DNA of 64,000 bases, from positions 27,501-91,500 of the forward strand of contig JACYXH010000245.1 of assembly GCA_026745465.1 (NCBI GenBank), read 5' to 3'. Numbering within the stretch: the stretch's first letter is position 1; each line of letters begins with the position of its first letter. Source of the DNA: Lota lota. Taxonomy: Eukaryota > Chordata > Actinopteri > Gadiformes > Lotidae. The notes beneath the pieces were generated by a model. The model saw nothing but the letters and a program-made list of their open reading frames with translations. It was not told the DNA's origin and did no database searches. The translations under genes and the position numbers were made by a program. Below, piece after piece: positions 54,357 to 64,000 of the stretch.

Positions 54357-54520
54357 CAGGGGAGAACGCGAACACAGTCCCCCACTACCACAAATTATGC
54401 AGTCGAGATTCCCACATTTGAGGAATTCGCACAGGTCAGCACAGCCGGAGTGCAATAGCTGAGCCTCGCCCTGGGTGAACCACCTTCTTGATCGTGGTAT
54501 CTCCCCTGCCAGGTAAGTAT
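54357..54520 (-). ncRNA. RNU1: U1 snRNA, inverted unit
   Basis: 164 nt. The 5' end ATACTTACCTG, the U1A loop and the Sm site are intact. The terminal hairpin has two changes (GACTGTGTTCGCGTTCTCC), one in each region of the stem. Confidence 0.9.
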
Positions 54521-54893
54521 GAGTTGCGTATGCCACGCACGACCACCCCCATCTGCCAAGTATGCGTCTGTGTCGCGGTGTAGTGTTTTTAGGCAAAGAA
54601 ACTAAATGTGTTTATACTATGTACGTTACATTCATAACCACAGCCTACATTTAAAACACTGCATGATATTTAGAAGACGGGTACACATTTTTCTCCTGTG
54701 ATTAGATAGGGCTTTTGGTAAAATCCCACCTCTCCAAGATTTTTGTGGTATTATGAGCGTTGGCTTTTGCAACGTTTGGACGTGTATTGGACCTGGCCAA
54801 ACCTGCCATTATTCATGTTTTCGGGTAGCACCATTGGCTTGATTTGGCTTGATCTGGCTTGATCTGCCCCGAGAAAGTTCAGAAGGAGTCAAG
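54521..54893. other. U1/U6 spacer, inverted unit, cut before U6
   Basis: Reverse counterpart of the divergent spacer. It stops at the base where the U6 promoter AT-run would begin and joins tRNA-Ser-like sequence. Confidence 0.6.
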
Positions 54894-54901
54894 GTTAGGG
54901 G

Positions 54902-54958
54902 GATGTCCTAGAGTTCCATTGAGGTCTCAATGCACAGGTTTGAATCCTGTATTTAACG
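54902..54958 (+). pseudogene. tRNA-Ser(AGA) 3' part
   Basis: CTAGAGTTCCATTGAGGTCT and ACAGGTTTGAATCCTG match the anticodon-to-T-arm part of tRNA-Ser. The 5' part is missing. Confidence 0.6.
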
Positions 54959-55070
54959 GTGGCCAAACTATGATAATAGCTTTTAATGCCAGTCGATAAC
55001 CTTTTTCTCTGTGCGTCATTAAGCAAAGCTTTTGGTCTTTGTTGCAGAAATGTACAATATTTGCAAGTAA

Positions 55071-55167
55071 TGGGATGTAGCTCAGTGGTGGAGCACCTGC
55101 TTTGCATGTAGGATATATGTAAATATTTGCATATAAGAGGCCATGGGTTCAATCGCTGGCATCTGCT
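55071..55167 (+). pseudogene. tRNA-Ala(TGC) with an inserted palindrome
   Basis: GGGATGTAGCTCAGTGGTGG and CTGCTTTGCATGTAG (anticodon TGC) are clear. Then a 25-nt or so AT-rich insert (ATATGTAAATATTTGCATAT) precedes GAGGCC and a decayed T-arm (GGGTTCAATCGC). The insert is almost its own reverse complement and is not at the tRNA intron position. Confidence 0.7.
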
Positions 55168-55269
55168 AGATGACGTTAAAAGCCGCCAACATTGATAACA
55201 AAAGGTTCTCCCAATTTGAAATGTTGGCTTCTGTTGCTCTTCAAAGAACTGACCGATCTGAATACTGGT

Positions 55270-55351
55270 GTATTCATGTCCAAGTGCTGAAGGCCATGGA
55301 CTAGAAAACCATTTGTGTGTCACTAAACAGGTTTGAATCCTGCCGACAACG
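55270..55351 (+). pseudogene. tRNA-Ser(AGA)-like
   Basis: 82 nt with anticodon AGA in GGACTAGAAAACC, a Ser-type long variable arm and CAGGTTTGAATCCTGCCGAC. The acceptor 5' strand GTATTCA does not pair with the 3' end. Confidence 0.65.
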
Positions 55352-55496
55352 GTTGCCCAGTGCTAATATCAGCAGGCAGGCCAAGTCTCTGTAAAATTAA
55401 TGATACCCTATGGCCAGTCGTTAACCTATTGCTCCCTTGAATCACTAAGCAAAGCTTCAGGTATCGGTTGCACAGATGTACAATTTAAGTAACATA

Positions 55497-55568
55497 GGGG
55501 ATGAAGCTCATCGGTAGAGCATATGCTTCCCATGTAGGAGGCCCGAGGTTTAATCCCTACCATCTCTC
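55497..55568 (+). pseudogene. tRNA-Ala-like with anticodon CCC
   Basis: GGGGATGAAGCTCATCGGTA, ATGCTTCCCATGTAG and GAGGTTTAATCCC keep the tRNA-Ala outline. The anticodon TGC is replaced by CCC, and the D and T arms are weakened. It is a relic rather than a Gly gene. Confidence 0.6.
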
Positions 55569-55588
55569 CATTTATTTAAATACCCTCC

Positions 55589-56151
55589 TGTCGTAGCAAA
55601 TTATACTACTGGTGGCTGGCTCGATTTAAAAGGCTAAGACAAATGGATATCCGTAGTTGGTTTATTTCATATGCTGCAGCATACAAAAGACGCAGTTTCA
55701 AAGGCAACTCCACACTGGGCAGAGTTCTCGAGAAAAGGCGCCCCGAGCAAAAGAGGGAACCCCTTTTTGTAGAGTGGAGCAAACAACATGTAAAGATAAC
55801 ACTAGATGACGCCATCATCCATAACTGGTTCAATGCATAGCTAAGGCCAGCCCCTGGTCGCAGCTCAGCATATATGGCGCCACCTATTATTTATGGCGGG
55901 TACAACGTACGGTCAGAGTAACGCATGATTTAAGGAGACACAATGTTTAGGAAGAGGAGCTTGCCCAGGACGTTCTCCCATGAAAACATAAACAATGTCT
56001 AGGGAGAGGAAAAACATGTAACGGTGGGGAGTTAGATAGTTAAAAAGATATATAGGCTACTATGGTGTGCAAATAACAACTTGAGCGCTTACACCAACTA
56101 GTTTAGGCAAGCTAACTTTGGAATAGAGCCTGAAGTCATTTTTCCACCACA
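55589..56151 (-). mobile_element. Solo LTR, second member of the family
   Basis: 563 bp, TGTGGTGG...GCTACGACA on the minus strand, flanked by CTCC at 55585-55588 and 56152-56155 (4-bp TSD). Related to 30451-31010 over its whole length. Confidence 0.85.
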
Positions 56152-56155
56152 CTCC

Positions 56156-57000
56156 CCACTTTTATAAATTTTCTTAAAGAAATACCGGGTGCATTTTACC
56201 CCTTCTTCAATGTGTCTTTCTTTCCTCCTGACTAAAATTCCTGGTTGTGATTTTAGATAAAACTAACATTTGTTCTTTTACTAATCAAATTTCTTGGATA
56301 AAATCAAAACATTGTTGCGTTAATTTAAAATACAGTTGTAGTATTTTCTGCAGCCCCACCATCCATCTATTTTTCTTGTTTATTTTATCCTGTCTTTTAA
56401 AAAAATGTCTGTCTTTCCCTTCACCATTTCCCACCAATGTGCACGTGTTTGGTACAAGTCTTGGAGGGTCTGCCTTTGACTGAATTGCTCACTGTACTGT
56501 CTGCCTAACTCCTTCTCTTCTATCAGGGAGCAATTCAGTTTCCACAGACCACTACCTTAAATCACACCTGAAGAGAGTGAAAGGGTGCAGGAGAGCGTGA
56601 TCAGAAAATAAAACGGGTTAGTCTAGCATCGGTCAGCGGGCAGTCTCTGGTTTAAATATAGTCTATGCGAGAAGCTCTGGAACCATCACTACTGAACCAG
56701 GTGAAGCCCTCCTCTCTTGGATGCAAAGTTTTAAAACAGTCTGTGACTATAAAATCCCTGCATAGTCCCTGCAATAAAACCGACAACTTCTCTACTTTAA
56801 AACCATACATCTTTAAGAGCTTAAAATCTCTTCCCATATAAGTCAAGTGTGCTAAAAGCTTCCGTCTCTCACCACAGTGCTGCCCTTCACCAGAATAGAG
56901 GGGTAATTGATTAAAATGGCCACGCTGTCATTTCTGTTTGACCCGCTCCATAGTGATTTGTGTAGCTATTTCTCCTCCCATCTCCTGTATTGTTTAAAAA
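56156..57000 (-). mobile_element. LINE fragment (endonuclease region)
   Basis: Minus-strand reading gives VTDCFKTLHPREEGFTWFSS and GSRASRIDYI (56652-56846), the end of an AP-endonuclease domain as in L1/Tx1-like LINEs. Further down, CTRYFF(K)KIY-like residues near 56170-56200 fit the linker before reverse transcriptase. Reverse transcriptase itself is absent, the copy is broken by stops, and the fragment ends at the solo LTR target site. Confidence 0.6.
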
Positions 57001-57062
57001 AGGCAATGCACATCCTTGTTATTAAAACACATCTGACTTAAAATTGTTTAGAAAGGATACTG

Positions 57063-57130
57063 TCGGGGAATTCAACCCTGGGCTCATGTATTACAGGCAG
57101 AAATACTTTCCACTACACTAATCAGTAGGA
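57063..57130 (-). pseudogene. tRNA-Asp-like relic
   Basis: Same lineage as the array relics, further decayed. It starts a diverged unit remnant that continues to the U2 3' flank at about 57335. Confidence 0.55.
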
Positions 57131-58159
57131 GTCGCTTCAAAACACAGCAGAACTGAAAGACAAGGCCAATCTAATAAATGGAGGTTGACTTGGTAAAGTC
57201 CTTAGAAGTGTTAGAGTTCCCACCGAGCAGTTGTTCAGACCCAAAATGCATCACACACGGATTAGCCTGGCCCTGACTGTGGAGTTTAAGGCTCTGTTAC
57301 CTGCCCTTGATTAATTTCACTTAACAAAAGGAAGTGCAGGATGCGTGTGTTCAAATCCCACTACTGCTAGTAAATTATCTGCATTTAAAAAGTATTTTGA
57401 AAGGCCTTTCTCTAAGGTTCATACAGAGGCCTGACAATGTCATGCTCAAATGATTAGAAACCAGTCTTGAAAACAACAAATTTCCTCAAAGATGTACACA
57501 AATTGCATGTCTGTTCATCTTTCATTCCAGTTTACCAATTGAGTCATAATAATTCAAAGAATATATGCTAGGTCATAAGCAGTAATCGAAGTTGAACAAT
57601 TAACTAAACTGAATGTGCTCCGCAGATTTATGAGTGTACTATGCAATCAATTGGAAGACAGTGGAGCATATGAAAACCATAACATTTTCAAATGTTATTA
57701 TCTGTTTACATGCCATGAAGACATGCAGAGAGATGATGTACTCAATATAGGTGAGGTTGAAGAAGTAACCATCTAGAAGGCTACAATATCATTTGAAATC
57801 AGATCACTGGATTCAAAGATCAGAGTGGTGACTGTTACACCATGGAACCTTGATTTAGAGAACTGCTCAAAGATTATTTTGTAGAACGTTGTTCAAAGTG
57901 GAAAATAGACGTAGCCCATATTACATTTCAGCAATGACCTTTCCTTTTTTATTGACCTGAACATTTATCCCAATATGTTTTATTTAACAATGAAAGTAGG
58001 TTTGTAGGTTCATGGCAACTAAGACCAATGACAAAATCATAATAATAGCCTGCCAAGAAAAATGACAGTTTAAAGGGTCTTGAAATAAGAAACACTTGTT
58101 CAATCCTGGGCATTGGGTGTCAGTACACAACATTCAGTTCAGAATTAAACTGCTTATTG
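57131..58159. repeat. Unit remnant and tRNA-block spacer, third copy
   Basis: Direct copy of 24830-25866, including the tRNA-Leu 3' half at about 57336-57370. No intact gene is seen. Confidence 0.75.
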
Positions 58160-58231
58160 GGGCTCGTCCGGGATTTGAACCCGGGACCTCTCACACCCAA
58201 AGCAAGAATCATACCCCTAGACCAACGAGCC
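58160..58231 (-). tRNA. tRNA-Pro(TGG)
   Basis: 72 nt. Acceptor GGCTCGT/ACGAGCC, D arm TGGTCTAGGGGTATG and T-arm GGGTTTGAATCCC are good, and the anticodon is TGG in TTTGGGT. The anticodon stem keeps G/T pairs. It is likely functional. Confidence 0.85.
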
Positions 58232-58410
58232 GCAATTTCTAAAACTGATTGGGTAATTTCTGAAGCTCGTTTAATGATACACAATAGCGCAATCACTTTA
58301 ACAACATTGTATGTACCCAAATTTGTCACCAAGTTCAAATAGACTTTCTTCATTTGAACCACATTAAAGTCTGACTTTGTAATACACAAATCATTAAAGA
58401 TGTCCTGTGA

Positions 58411-58490
58411 TGCAGTGTGGCTGAGTTGTTGAAGGTGCTTGATTTAGGCTCCGGTTCGAGGAGCCGTTGTTTCAAACCCTTCCACTGCCA
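58411..58490 (+). pseudogene. tRNA-Leu(TAG)-like
   Basis: Counterpart of 26117-26196. Anticodon TAG and the variable arm GTTCGAGGAGC are good, but the acceptor 5' strand TGCAGTG and the T-arm GTTTCAAACC are altered. Confidence 0.65.
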
Positions 58491-58550
58491 GTCAATCCTT
58501 TGCGTTTCATCATAAATTTGAAATGCCATTTAAGAAGCTGTGTTCTTCGT

Positions 58551-58633
58551 GGTGGTCTGGCCGAGCGTTCCAAGGCACTGGATTTAGGCTCCAGTTACTT
58601 AGGAGGTGTATGTTCAAATCCCACCACTGCCCG
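58551..58633 (+). tRNA. tRNA-Leu(TAG), unbroken counterpart
   Basis: About 83 nt. TGGCCGAGCGTTCCAAGGC, anticodon TAG in GGATTTAGGCTCC, variable arm and GTTCAAATCCCACCACTGCC are present. The A box has one change, and the acceptor has one mismatch and wobbles. It is the empty site of the Gypsy insertion at 26335 and 50147. Confidence 0.75.
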
Positions 58634-58869
58634 TCAATCCTAAGCATTGAAAATGTTTTTTAAAATACCTTTCTCAAAGGTGCATACAGTTGCCTGACAA
58701 TGTCATGCTCAAATGCTTGGAAACCCCTCTTGAAAACAACACATTTCCTCAAAGATGTACACAAATTCCATGTTTGTTCATCTTTCATTCCAGCTTAACA
58801 ATTGGGTCTTAATAATGCAAAGAAGAAGAATTGCTAGATCATAAGCAGTAATCGAAGTTGAATAGGTAA
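58634..58869. repeat. Spacer of the tRNA block
   Basis: Copy of 25080-25290. No gene is seen. Confidence 0.6.
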
Positions 58870-59335
58870 TGTTGTTAAATTTAAAGGCAAGACGATGTTA
58901 AACTTGGAAACCTGGTGAAAAGAAGCAAAGATGCAAGTCGAATTAATAATGCGGTATAGAGTTTTATTCATATACTAATATAGAACACAAAAATGTCAAA
59001 TCTCGATACTCGCTGCTATCTCTACAGCGCGCTGTATTCTTGTCGATAGGCCCACCCCTTAAAGGTGTGGACCCGCGAGAGAACACCGGAGAAAAGAGGC
59101 CAAGCTCCCTGCGGCAATGGGTTATATCTTCAGGGTTCTCAGCTGGGGGTCTTTGTCGAGAGGGGGATGTTTTACTGTTCCATGGGCACTACTCCGCTGG
59201 GGGAATGCAACGGTATCTTGGCCGTATACTATAGCAGATTTAGATAAGGCAGCACTTCACAGGGTGTCGTTCGTTTCGGTAGAAGTGTCAGGTTACATTT
59301 CGGCAGACATCAAGTTGCGTGTTTTTTCTACAACA
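58870..59335. mobile_element. Solo-LTR-like insertion
   Basis: 466 bp with TGTTGT...ACAACA inverted ends, flanked by GTAA at 58866-58869 and 59336-59339. It is absent from the matching place in the other tRNA-block copies (near 25290). AATAAAAC on the minus strand (near 58960) suggests that orientation. The family is not recognised. Confidence 0.75.
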
Positions 59336-59339
59336 GTAA

Positions 59340-59866
59340 CTAAACTGAATGTGCTCCGCAGGCACTTTAGTGTGCTATGCAATCAGTAGGAAGACTGTGG
59401 AGCGTTTGAGAATCATAACATTGGAAAATGTTATTATCTGTTTAAATGCCATGAAGACATGCAGAGAGATATCCGTAATGATTAGAAATCAGATCACTGG
59501 ATTCAAAGGTCAGAGTGGTGACTGTTACACAATATAACCTTGTTGGAGTGAGCTGTTATCATATTATTTCGTAGAATGTTGTCCAAAGTGTAAAATAGAC
59601 AGTCTATATTACATTTAAGCAATGAGCTTTCGTTTTTTACTGACCTAAACATGTATCCTAATATGTTTTATTTAACAATTAAAGTAGGTTTGTAAGTTAA
59701 TGGCAACTAAGACCATTGACAAAAACGTAATACTAGCCTGCCAAGAAAAATGCCAATTTCAAGGGTCTTGAACGCAAATCATGGCAATCTTACAAGAACC
59801 CCTGGTTCAATCCTGGGCACTGAGTGTCAGTACACAGGTTTTAGCTGAGAACTAAGATATTTTATT
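59340..59866. repeat. Spacer of the tRNA block
   Basis: Copy of 31511-32004 and 57600-58159. No gene is seen. Confidence 0.65.
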
Positions 59867-59938
59867 GGGCTCATCCGGGATTTTAACCCTGGACCTCTCA
59901 CACCCAAAGCGAGAATCATACCACTAGACCAATGAGCA
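59867..59938 (-). pseudogene. tRNA-Pro(TGG)-like
   Basis: Counterpart of 32005-32076. The acceptor starts CTGCTCAT, the D arm has TAGTGGTATG, and the T-arm is GGGTTAAAATCCC, so the B box is damaged. Confidence 0.7.
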
Positions 59939-60129
59939 GCATTTTACTGGACTGATTGGGTAATTACTGACGCTGGTTTAATGATACATATTAGTGTCAG
60001 CACTTAAACGACATTTTCTGCTCCCAAATTTGTCACCAAGTTAAAATAGTCTTTCTTCATTTGAACCACGTTAAAGTCTGACTTTGTAATACACTAATCA
60101 TTTAAGATGTCCTGTGATTCAGTGTGGGC

Positions 60130-63110
60130 GACGAGTTCAGCAGCCTGCGCAGAGTAGTGAGAGGGGAGAGAGCCAGAACAAACTGTCTCATAGTCAGATA
60201 CCACAGAAAACCCCACGCGCGTCAAACCAGTTACCGGGTCTCTGGAGGCGGAGCCGTCTACGTAGAAGACATAGTCGGGGTTAGGAAGGGGAACCTCCCC
60301 TAGATCAGAACGTGGCATACAGACCAACTGTAATTCAGCCAAACAGTGGTGCTGTTCATCCTCTCCCTCAATAGGAAGCAGGGTGGCAGGATTGAGAACA
60401 TTGCAGCGTCGAATATGTATGTTGGGCAGGTCAAGGAGGATGGTATGATATTTCAACTGTCGTGCTGCAGATAATTGGGAAGTCTTCTGTTTTAATAGGA
60501 TCATAGAGACCGCATGTGGAACGAGTGGTGTGAGGTCACTGTACCACACCAAGTCTCTCGATGCCAAAACTGCTTTTTCTGCAGCCGCCACTGCTCATAA
60601 GCAATGGAGCAGCCCTGCTGCTACGGGGTCTAATTTTGAGGAGAAATAGGCAACCGGGCGTAACCTGTTCCCATGATGTTGGAGGAGGACTGACGTCATG
60701 CATCCCCCTCTTTCATCCACGGTCTTGGTAAAGGGTTGCGTTGGGTCCGGAAGGCCAAGCGTTGGCGCACGCTGGAGCTCCAGTTTGAGGCCTCTAAACG
60801 CTTGTTCTGCTTCCGCGGACCAGATCACGTGGTCCGAAGCCTGGAGTCCCTTGCCATGGACGATAATCGATAGGGGACCCTCCAGGAGTGAGTAGTTGGG
60901 AATGAACATTCTGCAATAAGAACACATACCAACTAAAGACATAACTTGTTTCTTAGTTACTGGCCGTGGAATGTTGGCAATAGCGTCCACACGCTTGGAT
61001 GAGAGTGCTTTGCCCCCTGATATGAGGTTGTGGCCTAGGAAGACAACGTCCTGGCAGTCCCACTGGAGCTTTGAGAGGCTGACTTTGTGCCCCTCAGACG
61101 CCAGGTGGTGTAAGAGTCGCAGAGAATTACTGTGACACTGCTCCTTAGTTGGGGAATAAACCAACGGATCATCAACATACTTTAACAATGCAGAGCCCTG
61201 CTGAAACTGAAGTGATGCTATACTTAACTTCAGTGCTTCATTGTAAATGGTAGGCGATTCACAGTAGCCTCTTGGCAAGCGAGTCCATGTGTTGGGCTTT
61301 CCCCCAAAGTCAAAAGCGAACCATAATTGGCTGTCAGGGTGTACAGGGATGCTAAAGAAAGCATTTGCAAGGTCAACCACCGTGAACCATCTGGTGTCAG
61401 GTGGTATTTGGGACACGATGGTGTATGGGTTCGGAACATTAGGTGCGCTCATATGGACCGCCTGGTTAACTGCCTGTAAGTCCTGGACAAAATGCCATGC
61501 AACTGGTTGTCCGTCAAGCCGTACTTTCCTAACAGGAAAAATAGGGGTTCACATCAGAGAGTTACTACAGGGGATTATGACACCTGCATCCACCAAAGAG
61601 GTGAAGACGGGTGCGATGCCTGTAATGGAGTGATGTTTCAGCAGTTACTGATATCGACATGGGCGGTAGTCGGACTTTGGAGCTACCACAACAGGCTGCG
61701 CATTTGTAATAAAGCCAACATCATATTTGCTGGTCGCCCACAGTCGTGTGGGTACGTCTCGTAAGTCAGGGTGGATGGTCGAGGTCATGATCGTGGTCAC
61801 GTCTCCAAGCCATGGTAGTGGTGGTCTCGAGTTGTGGGAAAACATGCAATTGGGGACGTGCAGGCATCATGCATGATTGGCAACTGTTAACATAGGAAGA
61901 CAAAAATGTAAAAGACAAATTCAGCCATAATATGATAATCTGACTGACTTTTAACAAGTTAATAATTGTTAGACACAAATGTAATTGTAATCTACAGCAA
62001 TTATAGTAAAAGCCATATGCTTATTAACCCAATTGTTTCATCTGAAGTCAGATTTCAGTCCTAGCTCATGTAGTCTACCACTCTGAGTGTGGGAGTGGCC
62101 TCCCTTATCTCATGGGCCCTAACACACACAAGAAGACAGGCTCAGGCTCACACACACACACTGTTATATGGCTTTTTCCTCCCTCCATTTTCTTTCTTTA
62201 TTTTCTAAACCCCCAGTATTTTCATTGTAGACCATATGATTTAACATTTGGATCCTTGTTAATTTAATACTGAATTTTCAGAATTATTTATTATACTACT
62301 TTCTTTGGTATTTGTCTCTCAATTATTATCTCAAAATTATTTTATATCCTTTATTATAATTTATATTCGCAGTCCCTCAGGAAGTATTTTTATTGTTTGT
62401 GTTGTTATTTTAGTAGTTAACCTCCATTTCTAATTTAAACATCCCAGTTTTCTAACATTGGTGCATACAACTCAACCAGTGTCTAGCACACTTGTGTCAA
62501 GATACACAGAACACACAAAACACACAGACAGACATTTGGGCCCAACAAGCTAGCTCTAAACACATAGACAATAGTTATAGGCTTTTACTCAGAACCCGTT
62601 GAATGAACTACAACTTCATCAGGTTTATTGGACAGTATATCCACTACCGCGCTCCCTCAGGGTCCTTTAGGGCGGGTCCCACTTCCTCAGTTTGATGAGG
62701 TGGGAATTTCCCTGAACTCCGAAGAGTCCCCAGCGCTGGTTGACCCCTGGACTTCTGTGGTCAAGCGGCAGCGGTAATATCTGCCCCAATCTTTTATTAC
62801 CGGTATGCGGAGGCAGAGGATGTTTGTATAATAACTTTCCCACTTTCCCCTGTACGTTCATCTAATATCCTGCTCTATGTCCCTCTCTCTCTCGGCTACT
62901 TTCCTCAATCCTTTCTATCGCTCTAACAATCAGTGTATGCTTGGCAGTGGGTGTTGTCACTTGGTTAGGGTGTGTGGTTTTAGCAAGCAGTTCTTCATTA
63001 TGGTGTGGGTGTTTGTTACAGCCTTTCGGTTCGTTGTCGTCAGTTCGCTCCGTCGCCTCTCCGCATGTCCACCCATTTGCCAGTCAATTTCTGCTTTCAG
63101 TAGACACTAT
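60130..63110 (-). mobile_element. Endogenous retrovirus fragment, copy A'
   Basis: Direct copy of 32262-35245. Reverse transcriptase to connection domain reads open at 61452-60595 and RNase H at 60591-60094, with YVDD and YVDGSASRDP. Integrase and env are absent. It is the least decayed of the three copies but still broken. Confidence 0.82.
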
Positions 63111-63183
63111 ATGTTGATTTCAGTACCATCATGAATTTATCATAGACCACATTTTTCATGAGGTACAGGAAGCTCTTTACGTC

Positions 63184-63256
63184 GTTTCCGTAGTGTACTG
63201 GTTATCACGTTCGCCTCACACGCGAAAGGTCCCCGGTTCGAAACCGGGCGGAAACA
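63184..63256 (+). tRNA. tRNA-Val(CAC)
   Basis: 73 nt, canonical apart from one D-loop base (TGTACTGG). Anticodon CAC in CCTCACACG and T-arm CCGGTTCGAAACCGG are perfect, and all stems pair. It is likely functional. Confidence 0.88.
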
Positions 63257-63439
63257 TATTGACTTTGATACACTTTAAAACATTAATAAGAAAGCTACCT
63301 GTAACCAGTGAACATCAAGAGCAATTGGTAGATGGAAAGCCAATCAATCGCAGTTTTAAATTACGCAGACAGCTAATATACCTACAGATATTCATAAGAG
63401 ACCACATTTTGAATGAGGTGCAGGTTCCTAAAAGGCATA

Positions 63440-63503
63440 GCTTCTGTAGTGTAGTGGTTATTGCATTCGCCTACAATGCTAAAGGTTCCCGGGATGAAGC
63501 ATC
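63440..63503 (+). pseudogene. tRNA-Val relic
   Basis: Sister of 35566-35625, with the same lost T-arm and 3' end. Confidence 0.65.
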
Positions 63504-63711
63504 TTGACTTTGACACGCTTTAGAACATGAATAGGACAGCCACATGTCTTGAGGAAACATCCATCATCATTGGAAGTTTGAACACCAAACCGTCTACATT
63601 TTTGGAGCAAGGGGTAGGCAATGTTCATTAAATTACGATCTCAAACGTTCAAATGTCTACTGTTAATTATTTTTCTGCCAGGTTTTGAACACGTATCTCA
63701 TCATTACATAT

Positions 63712-63783
63712 GTTTTGTCCCAGTTTTGAATTGGCAACAGTTTGCATGAGTGGCAAACGTGATAACCATAGCACTACAGAAAC
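63712..63783 (-). pseudogene. tRNA-Val relic, reversed
   Basis: Sister of 35838-35909. Confidence 0.55.
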
Positions 63784-63908
63784 TATATTTGGCAAGCATG
63801 TTTTCTAAATGACTTCTGCAATCAGTAAACAACACAATTTGATTTCAGTACCTTCATGAATTCATAATATACCAATTTTTTTAGGAGGTGCAGGATCCCT
63901 ATTAAGTT

Positions 63909-63981
63909 GTTTCCGTAGTATAGTGGTTATCACGTTCGCCTCACACGCGAAAAGTCCCCGGTTTGAAACCGGGCGGAAAAA
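63909..63981 (+). tRNA. tRNA-Val(CAC)
   Basis: 73 nt. GTTTCCGTAGTATAGTGG, anticodon CAC and CCCCGGTTTGAAACCGG are present. The T-loop has TTTGAAA instead of TTCGAAA, a B-box change. The stems pair. Confidence 0.8.
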
Positions 63982-64000
63982 TATTGACTTTGACACACTT

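Overview
The window is vertebrate nuclear DNA, almost certainly from a teleost fish. It holds spliceosomal snRNA genes with metazoan-type Sm sites and 3' boxes, fish-style tRNA clusters, Ty3/Gypsy and endogenous-retrovirus relics, a LINE fragment, and a multi-exon transposase-like gene of a type I recall as multicopy in teleosts. I cannot name the species. There is no convincing intact protein-coding gene.

Region 1 (1-24.83 kb) is a head-to-tail array of a 2,325-bp unit. Each unit carries U2 (minus), a U6-like gene (minus), U1 (plus), U5 (minus) and a tRNA-Asp-like relic (minus). U1, U2 and U5 are full length (164, 188 and about 118 nt) and share a GTGAAA-type 3' box. The U6-like gene is 119 nt and has an enlarged internal stem-loop region. 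Units 1-4 are almost identical. Units 6-10 carry other diagnostic bases and partly alternate as a two-unit higher-order repeat. Two stretches (1 to about 1110 and about 11015-13430) are full of scattered small indels and look like uncorrected long-read sequence rather than biology.

Region 2 (24.83-36.9 kb) is a block of tRNA-Leu, tRNA-Pro and tRNA-Val genes and relics. It is interrupted by a Ty3/Gypsy element (26.3-31.5 kb) that landed in a tRNA-Leu and itself carries a nested solo LTR, and by a retroviral pol fragment (32.3-35.2 kb).

Region 3 (37.1-45.4 kb) holds a nine-exon, minus-strand, broken transposase-like gene. A second Gypsy element with chromodomain and minisatellite remnants (40782-43603, TSD CAAAC) sits in one of its introns. 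Upstream are a GT microsatellite and a three-copy tandem repeat of about 190 bp.

Region 4 (45.5-54.9 kb) is an inverted, shortened copy of regions 2 and 1: tRNA-Val, ERV, Gypsy, tRNA-Leu/Pro, then a reversed snRNA unit with U5, U6, U2 and U1 plus extra U5 relics.

Region 5 (54.9-64.0 kb) has tRNA-Ser and tRNA-Ala relics, a solo LTR (TSD CTCC) next to a LINE fragment, and a third, direct copy of the tRNA-Leu/Pro, ERV and tRNA-Val block. This third copy lacks the Gypsy element and has its own solo LTR (TSD GTAA). Comparing the three copies orders the events: the ERV came first, then duplication, then the Gypsy insertion, then the inverted duplication.

The most notable system is the compact linkage of four of the five major-spliceosome snRNAs in one tandem unit, including an unusual U6 form. 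The spliceosome needs U1, U2, U5 and U6 together with U4, and U4 was not found here.
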